A DNA stretch of 5,223 nt. It comes from JBGTIS01 sp041745535 (GTDB taxonomy: Bacteria; Bacteroidota; Bacteroidia; Cytophagales; Cyclobacteriaceae). The stretch covers positions 1 to 5,223 of the forward strand of contig JBGTIS010000218.1 of NCBI GenBank assembly GCA_041745535.1. The letters run 5' to 3'. Made by a program: the position numbers and the translations under genes. The notes below the pieces were generated by a model. It did not search any database. It was not told the DNA's origin and saw only the letters and a program-made list of their open reading frames with translations. Numbering within the stretch: the stretch's first letter is position 1; every line of letters begins with the position of its first letter. Below are positions 1 to 5,223 of this stretch, piece after piece.

Positions 1-71
1 AGTATGGGAATTATAGCTACCATCAAAAACCTGAGGAAATTTACCGAAAACATTGCTTTTATTAGCTTCAT
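1..71 (-). CDS. Possible start of a downstream gene (partial, unrecognised)
   Basis: Starting 46 bases after the adaptor stop, an ATG at 71 opens a frame that runs off the window: MKLIKAMFSVNFLRFLMVAI, then IPI. The Lys-rich start and hydrophobic run resemble a signal peptide or membrane segment, which would suit another envelope protein at the end of the operon. Support is weak. The same bases are also open in another minus frame (NVFGKFPQVFDGSYNSHT, no usable start codon after TAA) and in a plus frame that ends at TGA 73-75 (IKNLRKFTENIAFISFI). The latter could be the tail of a convergent gene. The fragment is too short to choose, and no function is proposed. Confidence 0.22.
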   Translation of the reverse strand, partial: MKLIKAMFSVNFLRFLMVAIIPI

Positions 72-117
72 TTGAATTAGCAATTAATGTTGTTATAGTT
101 TATTTGAATCCTGATTC

Positions 118-1422
118 TTATTGTTCATTTGTTGAAACGGACATTTCCGGCTTGATAAAGCTTTCGCCGTCTATTAAAAACTGGGCATTATACGCGAACT
201 CTGTTTCTGTACCCAGGTCAGTAAGCAGTTCAACCTGGCTATTCGCTGTTTTTCCTGTTTCTACTACCAATGGCTTGAAAACACCATCTTCTACCTTGGT
301 GAAAACAATTTTTCTTAATCCCAGGTCATACACGGCCGTGCGGGGCAGCCATAGGCTTTCCTCTGCTTCTAAAGGAAATTCAGCGGTTACCAGTTGGCCA
401 ATCTGAAACTGCTTATCTGCGTTTTTCAGATAAACCCTCACTTTTTTAAAATTGCCTCCTTTCTGATAAAAAGGTTGAATGAAATCGACTGTGGCATTTA
501 ATGTCTCACCATTCCGCAGATTAATTTCAACTGGATCGCCCTGGCTGATTCCCACAGCGTTATCGGTATATATATCAAATTCCGCCCACAGATTTTCCGT
601 GTTCACTACCTGGAATAAGGTTTGCCCTTTTGCCACATACATGCCTTCGCGCAGCGTAACTTCGGTACCGGCCGATGGTGGGGTTGCTGCCGCAACCGGT
701 GCCGGATTCATGCCGCCTCCTATAGCAGCTTTGGAAGTTGCCATTGCCTTATCGGGTTCAGGTTCAACCACATAACCACTATATGGACTGTAAACTGGAA
801 AAGTATAATTTACTTCGCCAGACTGAACAATCTGATTTACCTGCGTTGCTGATACGCCCAGCAGCATCAGTTTTTGTTTGGCGGCTTCAATAAGGTTTTT
901 ATTATCTCGGTCAGATCGCGTTAAAAACAGCAACTCCTTTTGGGCGGTTACCAGTTCCGGACTGTAAATTTCGATGATTTTATCACCCTTTTTCACCGAT
1001 TGAAAATTAAACCGGATCAACAGTTTCTCAATTCTGCCTCCAAAACGAGCAGGAATTGAATAGGACTGCCGGGTATCGTAGGTGATAATTCCATTGGCCT
1101 GCCGGGTAAACTGCTTTATCGCAGGGGTAGCTTTTACGGTTTTGATACTGGAAATTACGGTTGCATTGGTGGCATTCAGCAAATCCTCTACATGGGCCGA
1201 CACTTTTACCGAATCGGTGGAAACTTCTTTTTTCACCAGATCCATATGACAGATCGGGCACGAGCCGGGTTCATTTTTTATAACCTCAGGGTGCATCGGG
1301 CAGGTATAGATATCATCTGCATGATTGTGTTCGGTGTGGCTTTGGCAGGCAGCAAAAAACATGAAAATCAACAGGATGGCTGCTGTTATACAGTGATAAC
1401 CGGTTCGTTGGTTCCCTGCCAT
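118..1422 (-). CDS. cusB: CusB-like periplasmic adaptor (membrane fusion) lipoprotein with N-terminal heavy-metal-binding domain
   Basis: This periplasmic adaptor links the RND pump to the TolC-type channel and probably hands metal to the pump. I chose the ATG at 1422 (434 residues) because it places the lipobox FAAC at Cys26, a normal lipoprotein signal peptide (MAGNQRTGYH, then hydrophobic CITAAILLIFMFFAA). Upstream in-frame ATGs at 1452, one base after the TolC stop, and at 1476, overlapping the TolC gene, would make the signal unusually long. After Cys26 comes a His-rich tether (HTEHNHADD), then a metal-binding domain at about residues 39-65 with YTCPMHPEV and CPICHMDL, where His replaces the usual Gly. 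A beta-barrel/lipoyl first half follows (IPARFGGRIEKLLI, VKKGDKIIEIYSPEL). Next are a short helical hairpin, a second lipoyl half split by an Ala/Pro/Gly-rich insertion (about 224-252), a barrel domain (LWAEFDIYTDNAVGI) and a membrane-proximal domain ending in FLIDGES. The HlyD/CusB assignment is firm. Metal specificity comes from the domain and the pump. Confidence 0.92.
   Translation of the reverse strand: MAGNQRTGYHCITAAILLIFMFFAACQSHTEHNHADDIYTCPMHPEVIKNEPGSCPICHMDLVKKEVSTDSVKVSAHVEDLLNATNATVISSIKTVKATPAIKQFTRQANGIITYDTRQSYSIPARFGGRIEKLLIRFNFQSVKKGDKIIEIYSPELVTAQKELLFLTRSDRDNKNLIEAAKQKLMLLGVSATQVNQIVQSGEVNYTFPVYSPYSGYVVEPEPDKAMATSKAAIGGGMNPAPVAAATPPSAGTEVTLREGMYVAKGQTLFQVVNTENLWAEFDIYTDNAVGISQGDPVEINLRNGETLNATVDFIQPFYQKGGNFKKVRVYLKNADKQFQIGQLVTAEFPLEAEESLWLPRTAVYDLGLRKIVFTKVEDGVFKPLVVETGKTANSQVELLTDLGTETEFAYNAQFLIDGESFIKPEMSVSTNEQ
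1228..1308 (-). other. Heavy-metal-binding domain (YTCPMHPEV...CPICHMDL) in the adaptor
   Basis: Within the adaptor, this stretch encodes a small domain found at the N-terminus of many Bacteroidota CusB-type adaptors and some copper ATPases. Its visible ligand candidates are one Cys, Met and His in CPMHPEV and two Cys, one His and one Met in CPICHMDL. The family motif normally ends CPxCGMxL, and here the Gly is His, adding a possible ligand. It sits directly after the lipid-anchored Cys and a tether carrying three His, so it would face the periplasm next to the membrane. Confidence 0.85.
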
Positions 1423-1453
1423 GGGAGATATTAATATTTTAAATTCTATCATG

Positions 1454-2695
1454 TTACTTTTCAATTTGCTTTTCATATTCCACCATCATTACCAGGTATT
1501 TTTCCATCTGATCGAGGTATTGCATCTGTGCCATGTTCAAGGCTTCCCATCCATCGATCACCATGGGAAGTTCTTCGCTGTTTTCCTCATAGGCCAGCAT
1601 CAGGGTCTGGTAATTTTTCCGCAAAGCAGGAATAATTTTATTCTTATAGTTTTCCAGTTGCCGCCGCATACTGCTGATTTCAGTGGCCATGCCCGCGACC
1701 ATGCCCTGCACTTCGTTCAGCATGGCCTCTCTTTCTTTTCTCATGGCCTGAATTTCATATTCCATCCCACGTACTTCATATTTATACATTTTTGAGGCCC
1801 AGGGAACAATCGGAATGGAAATCATGCCCATTACGGTATATTGGCTCGGCATACCTTCCAGCCATGGCGACATATGGTCGAACCGGATTTTAAAGTCAGG
1901 TTTACTTTCAAGTCCTTTCAACCGGGTATTGAGCCGCATGCTTTGGATAGTCTGATTCATCTGTTGGATATCGCTACGCCGGGAAGCCAGTTCTGCCGTA
2001 TCGATGCCAGTAAGTACAGGATTGAAGTTTACGGTGGTATCAATATTATATTGGGTATCCAGGGGTATATCCATCAGGGTATTCAACTGAATATTTTTTT
2101 GCTGAATGGCCGCCGTGGTCATCAGAATCATATTTTCTACTTCTTCTCCGCGCGCCTGCACTTTGTAGATATTGCCCAGGCTTCCCTGGTTGTAAGGATA
2201 TCGGATATCAGCCAATTTTTTCATGGTGTGAATTATCTTCAGGTTTTCCTCTAAAACCGATAACTTTTTTTCATTCACAACCCACTGATAATAAGCTATT
2301 TTAGCCTTATATCTTAAATCATTAAATGAATATTCCTGAGCTGAAGATTCAATGGCAGCCTTAGAATTTAAATACGCTTGTCGGGCTTTTAGACGAGCCG
2401 GATTTGGGATTTCCTGTTCCACAGAAAACATCAGCATCCCTTTGTCGCTTTTCTCCCCATTTCTCAGTCCCGGATACGGGGTCATAAAGGTACCAGCTCC
2501 TATCATTGGGGCCATCCAGGCGGTAGCACCCTCGGCGTAGGCTTCCATGGCCCTGATCCGCTGTTCATACTGTGCCATGGTAGGATTTTGGTCACGAACC
2601 ACTGCCAGTATGCTATCCAGGGTCAGGGTTTGAGCCTGTGCCATTGAAATCCCGGACATCAGGACTACCAATAAAATTTTAATGATTGACTTCAT
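1454..2695 (-). CDS. TolC-family outer-membrane efflux protein (CusC role), methionine-rich
   Basis: This is the outer-membrane channel partner of the adjacent RND pump. I chose the ATG at 2695 because it gives a compact signal peptide, MKSIIKILLVVLMSGISMAQAQ split as n-region MKSIIK, a hydrophobic core and an AQA-type cleavage site (413 residues). An in-frame ATG at 2713 adds six residues ahead of it. There is no lipobox, so unlike E. coli CusC it is not predicted to be lipid-anchored. Mature residues show the TolC-family pattern of long amphipathic helices in two halves: LDSILAVVRDQNP near the N-terminus, ARLKARQAYLNSKAAI, KIAYYQWVVNEKKLSVLEENL, and YKVQARGEEVENMIL in the first half, then IIPALRKNYQTLMLAYE and EALNMAQMQYLDQMEKYL in the second. 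Length is at the short end for the family. The mature protein has 31 Met in about 391 residues, 18 of them in the last 139. The start lies inside the end of cusA (17-base overlap), which suggests coupled translation. Family assignment is firm; the metal role rests on context and Met content. Confidence 0.9.
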   Translation of the reverse strand: MKSIIKILLVVLMSGISMAQAQTLTLDSILAVVRDQNPTMAQYEQRIRAMEAYAEGATAWMAPMIGAGTFMTPYPGLRNGEKSDKGMLMFSVEQEIPNPARLKARQAYLNSKAAIESSAQEYSFNDLRYKAKIAYYQWVVNEKKLSVLEENLKIIHTMKKLADIRYPYNQGSLGNIYKVQARGEEVENMILMTTAAIQQKNIQLNTLMDIPLDTQYNIDTTVNFNPVLTGIDTAELASRRSDIQQMNQTIQSMRLNTRLKGLESKPDFKIRFDHMSPWLEGMPSQYTVMGMISIPIVPWASKMYKYEVRGMEYEIQAMRKEREAMLNEVQGMVAGMATEISSMRRQLENYKNKIIPALRKNYQTLMLAYEENSEELPMVIDGWEALNMAQMQYLDQMEKYLVMMVEYEKQIEK

Positions 2696-4601
2696 ATACT
2701 TCAATTTTTCCATTCTTTTTCAATTCATATTCCTTGATCATTTCAAAAACCACCGGGGTTACCAGCAAAATGTGGATGGAAGAGGTAAACACACCACCAA
2801 TCATAGGCAGCACAATGGGCAACATCACATCTGTACCTACACCGGTAGCCCAGAGCACAGGTACCAGTCCGAACAGCGCTACTGACACGGTCATTAATTT
2901 AGGACGCAGCCTTTTGGCAGCTCCCCTGAACACGTACTCCCTGATATCCTGAAAGCTGATCGTTTTGCTGGAATTACCTTTTAAATCTACCAGGTCCTGC
3001 ATGGCTTCGTTCAGGTACACGACCATGACCATAGCTGTTTCGATGGCAAGGCCGAATAATGCGATAAAGCCTACTGCCACCGCCACCGATAAATTGACAC
3101 CATAGAAGTACACCAGAAATACACCACCTACCAGGGCAAAAGGAATGGTAATCAGGTTAATCAGAGCCTCTTTTAAAGAGTGAAAGGTGAAATACAGAAT
3201 GATGAAAATAATGATCAGTACTACCGGAATGATAATTTTCAGTGTTTGGTTGGCCCTGATCTGATTTTCCCATTGTCCGCTCCATTCCAGAAAATAACCA
3301 TTGGGCAGGCCGGCACTTAATCCTTCCATCTGCTCTATAGCTTCCTGTACCGTTCCGCCCAAATCACGGTTTCTGACATTAAAAAGAACGGCGCCTCGTA
3401 ATAACGCATTTTCTGAATTGATCATAGGCGGGCCATTTTCAAACCTGATCTCTGCCACTTCGGATAGCGGCACCGTGCCTAAGGCTGGTGTTTGAATAGG
3501 AATCCTGCGGATGCGATCCAGGCTATTGCGGTAATCCTGGGCAAGCCGAATGCTTACCGGAAACCTTTCTCTGCCTTCAATAGTCTGGGTAATGGTCGCA
3601 CCCCCCAGGGCCGATTCCACCATCATGTTCACATCGTCCACATTTAACCCGTATCGTCCCAGTACTTCTTTTTTAATATCTATTTCCAAATATTTCCCAC
3701 CAGTAATAGGTTCCACATATAAATCCTGCACGCCTTCGATCCCTTCCAGTTGGGTTTTTACCTTTTCTGAAACCGAATGGATGCTATCCAGGTTTTGCCC
3801 ATATACTTTAATCCCCACATCGGTACGGATGCCCGTGGCCAGCATGTTAATCCGGTTGATGATGGGTTGTGTCCAGCCATTTACCACTCCGGGAATCTGC
3901 AGTTTGGTATCTAACTCGGTAACAAGGTCTTTTTTAGTAACCCCCTCCCGCCATTCAGATTTTGGTTTCAGCATAATAATGGTTTCAATCATACTGAGGG
4001 GAGAATTATCGGTAGCCGTGCTGGCACGGCCGGCTTTTCCCAATACCTCTTTCACCTCCGGTACCGACTTAATAATTTTGTCCTGTACCTGGAGAATTCT
4101 TTTAATTTCAGCATTGGAAACATCGGGCAGGGTAACGGGCATAAACAGAATGGAACCTTCATTTAAGGGCGGCATAAATTCTGAACCCAGACTGAACAGC
4201 ATGGGAATCGCAACGGCCAGTGCTACCAGATTGATACCAATGGTGGTTTTTCGCCATTCCAGGCACCAGCGCAATACCGGACCGTATAATCGTTCCAGAA
4301 ACCGGTTCACCGGATTACGGCCTTCGGGCTTGAGCTTTCCTTTCAGAAAGAAGGAAATCAGAATGGGTGTAATGGTAACGGCTACCAGGGCATCTACCAC
4401 CATGATAAAGGTTTTGGTCCATGCCAGCGGACTGAAAAGTTTACCTTCCTGTCCGGTTAATAAAAATACAGGCAGAAAGGAAGCCACAATAATGATGGTA
4501 CTCCAGAAAACACTGGGACCCACCTGTTTGGCGGCCTTTTCTATAATATGTAATCTTCTTTTGTTTTCCATTTTTTTAAAAATTCGGTTTTCAGTCGTCA
4601 C
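2679..4601 (-). CDS. cusA: CusA-like heavy-metal RND efflux pump, C-terminal part (TM5-TM12) in a shifted frame
   Basis: This encodes the remainder of the Cu(I)/Ag(I)-type RND pump, 640 residues from a GTG at 4601. An ATG at 4571 (MENKRR) is an equally plausible restart and would give 630 residues. The order is a basic cytoplasmic segment, TM5 (about 27-48), LLTGQEGKLFSPLAWTKT, TM6, a cytoplasmic helix, TM7 (about 119-138), the second large periplasmic domain (about 140-450), then TM8-TM12, ending with a basic tail. The three methionines of the E. coli CusA metal site (M573, M623, M672) are matched by M154 (LFMPVTLP, codon 4140-4142), M204 (SPLSMIET, 3990-3992) and M253 (RINMLATG, 3843-3845). 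Proton-relay equivalents are E521 (FGLAIE, 3039-3041) and K568 (RPKLMTV, 2898-2900). M67 and M593 match CusA M486 and M1009, while M501 and M755 are replaced by Ile and Thr. The start overlaps the upstream fragment by 11 bases and the stop lies inside the next gene. Family and specificity are well supported. Whether this is translated as a separate protein is not. Confidence 0.92.
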   Translation of the reverse strand: MTTENRIFKKMENKRRLHIIEKAAKQVGPSVFWSTIIIVASFLPVFLLTGQEGKLFSPLAWTKTFIMVVDALVAVTITPILISFFLKGKLKPEGRNPVNRFLERLYGPVLRWCLEWRKTTIGINLVALAVAIPMLFSLGSEFMPPLNEGSILFMPVTLPDVSNAEIKRILQVQDKIIKSVPEVKEVLGKAGRASTATDNSPLSMIETIIMLKPKSEWREGVTKKDLVTELDTKLQIPGVVNGWTQPIINRINMLATGIRTDVGIKVYGQNLDSIHSVSEKVKTQLEGIEGVQDLYVEPITGGKYLEIDIKKEVLGRYGLNVDDVNMMVESALGGATITQTIEGRERFPVSIRLAQDYRNSLDRIRRIPIQTPALGTVPLSEVAEIRFENGPPMINSENALLRGAVLFNVRNRDLGGTVQEAIEQMEGLSAGLPNGYFLEWSGQWENQIRANQTLKIIIPVVLIIIFIILYFTFHSLKEALINLITIPFALVGGVFLVYFYGVNLSVAVAVGFIALFGLAIETAMVMVVYLNEAMQDLVDLKGNSSKTISFQDIREYVFRGAAKRLRPKLMTVSVALFGLVPVLWATGVGTDVMLPIVLPMIGGVFTSSIHILLVTPVVFEMIKEYELKKNGKIEVYEVNH

Positions 4602-4610
4602 TCCGGTTCA
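4591..4610 (-). other. Frame break inside cusA (+1 shift needed to join the halves)
   Basis: The upstream frame reads AGT GAC GAC TGA and stops at 4591-4593. The downstream frame has its own TGA at 4608-4610. Any indel or ribosomal shift joining the halves must therefore act between these stops. Skipping one base (+1), or inserting two, restores a continuous protein, for example HLSLNRSDD joined to ENRIFKK. The joined linker would be about three residues longer than in E. coli CusA, with NKRR...QVGP aligning to NKTR...EVGP, so little or no sequence is missing. GTG 4601 and the upstream TGA overlap as GTGACGACTGA, an arrangement also compatible with translational coupling. The sequence alone cannot separate mutation, sequencing error and a natural split. 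Confidence 0.85.
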
Positions 4611-5223
4611 GTGAAAGGTGGCGGTACGCGTTTTCCACCATTACAATGGCATCGTCCACAATAACCCCGACAGACAAGGCAATGCCCGTAAGCGACATGA
4701 TGTTGGAAGTAATGCCAAAAGCGTTGAGCAGAATAAATCCGATAGCAATGGAAAGCGGAAGCTGAATCAGAATAATAAGGGCGCTGCGCCAATGAAAAAG
4801 AAAGAGAATTACCACCAAAGAAGCGACGATCATTTCCTCGATCAGGGTGGTTTTTATTGAATTAATGGATTCCTGAATCAGTCCGCTGCGGTCGTATACA
4901 ATATTAAAAGCTACGCCTTCGGGCAATCCTTTGGTCACTTCATTCATTTTTGCCTTTACCGCGGTAATCACCTCATCGGCATTTTCACCATAGCGCATCA
5001 CCACAATGCCGCCTACTACTTCACCTTCCCCGTTCAGGTCAAAAATCCCCAACCTGCTTTCGCCGCTCATCTGCACCGTAGCCACATCTTGTACCCGAAC
5101 CGGCGTGGCATTCCGCGTTGCCAGCGGAATGGATTCAATCTCTGCCAGTGATTTCAGGTAGCCGGATGTTTTGATAATATAGCCGATACCGCTCATCTCG
5201 AACTTTCTGCCACCTGCCTCATT
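4591..5223 (-). CDS. cusA: CusA-like heavy-metal RND efflux pump, N-terminal part (5' end outside window; ends early at TGA)
   Basis: This is the first part of a proton-driven inner-membrane pump of the CusA/CzcA family. The frame is open to base 5223, so about 200 N-terminal residues, including TM1, lie outside. The visible part starts in the first periplasmic domain (GYIIKTSGYLKSL, VRVQDVATV, LNGEGEVVGGIVVMRYGENA, YDRSGLIQESI). It then gives TM2 (about 4780-4845), TM3 and TM4, ending in VDDAIVMVENAYRHL. The TM4 Asp at 4654-4656 matches E. coli CusA D405 of the proton relay. The position equivalent to CzcA D402 is Ser, which fits the monovalent-metal CusA group. Methionines matching CusA M391 (4696-4698) and M410 (4639-4641) are present, while M403 is Ile. 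Residue equivalences come from remembered E. coli CusA and were not aligned by software. The frame stops at TGA 4591-4593 in the cytoplasmic loop after TM4, where family members continue into TM5. The next coding frame overlaps it by 11 bases. It is either half of a split pump or the 5' part of a frameshifted gene. Confidence 0.9.
   Translation of the reverse strand, partial: NEAGGRKFEMSGIGYIIKTSGYLKSLAEIESIPLATRNATPVRVQDVATVQMSGESRLGIFDLNGEGEVVGGIVVMRYGENADEVITAVKAKMNEVTKGLPEGVAFNIVYDRSGLIQESINSIKTTLIEEMIVASLVVILFLFHWRSALIILIQLPLSIAIGFILLNAFGITSNIMSLTGIALSVGVIVDDAIVMVENAYRHLSLNRSDD

Noticed and set aside
71..108. Possible Bacteroidota-type promoter on the plus strand (TTTG, then TTTATTTG)
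   Set aside because: The -7 element does not match TAxxTTTG, and it would drive transcription antisense to the adaptor gene.
106..117. Small inverted repeat gaatc-ct-gattc just after the adaptor stop
   Set aside because: The stem is only five weak base pairs with a two-base loop and no T-tract follows, so it is not a credible terminator.
1421..1795. Plus-strand open frame rich in His and Phe opposite the TolC-type gene
   Set aside because: His and Phe arise from reading the complement of Met, Glu and Lys codons in the channel gene. It has no independent support.
4571..4582. T5A7 tract as a slippery site that could rescue the cusA frame
   Set aside because: The upstream frame already stops at TGA 4591-4593, before this tract, so slippage here cannot join the two halves.
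3550..4614. Long plus-strand open frame (354 codons) opposite the pump gene
   Set aside because: It is antisense to a strongly conserved RND pump, its translation is Ser/Thr/Pro-rich with no recognisable domain, and it follows from the codon usage of the real gene.

Overview
The window holds most of a heavy-metal RND efflux operon, read entirely on the minus strand. Its best match is the Cu(I)/Ag(I)-exporting CusCBA type. The order of transcription is inner-membrane pump (cusA-like, 5' end outside the window and interrupted near 4591-4610), outer-membrane factor (TolC/CusC-like), then periplasmic adaptor (CusB-like lipoprotein). The genes overlap or nearly touch, so they form one transcription unit whose promoter lies beyond base 5223. 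About 98% of the window is coding. No RNA gene, insertion sequence, CRISPR array or convincing terminator was seen.

The organism is probably a Bacteroidota member. This is inferred from the pump-TolC-adaptor order, the lipoprotein adaptor with a YTCPMHPEV-type metal-binding domain, A/T-rich start contexts without clear Shine-Dalgarno sequences, and moderate GC. No taxonomic marker is present.

Region by region: bases 4591-5223 encode the middle of the pump's N-terminal half, from the first periplasmic domain to the end of TM4, and stop at a TGA. Bases 2679-4601 encode the rest of the pump (TM5-TM12 and the second periplasmic domain) in a frame shifted by +1. Bases 1454-2695 encode a very methionine-rich TolC-family protein. 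Bases 118-1422 encode the adaptor. Bases 1-117 hold only an undecided fragment.

Together the products would form a tripartite envelope conduit. The adaptor's N-terminal Cys/His/Met domain captures metal, the pump moves it using the proton gradient, and the TolC-type channel releases it outside. All three methionines of the E. coli CusA metal site are conserved, which supports Cu(I)/Ag(I) over Zn/Co/Cd. The main point worth checking is the break in cusA. It falls in the cytoplasmic TM4-TM5 loop, so it is either a frameshift (mutation or sequence error) or a genuinely split two-polypeptide pump.
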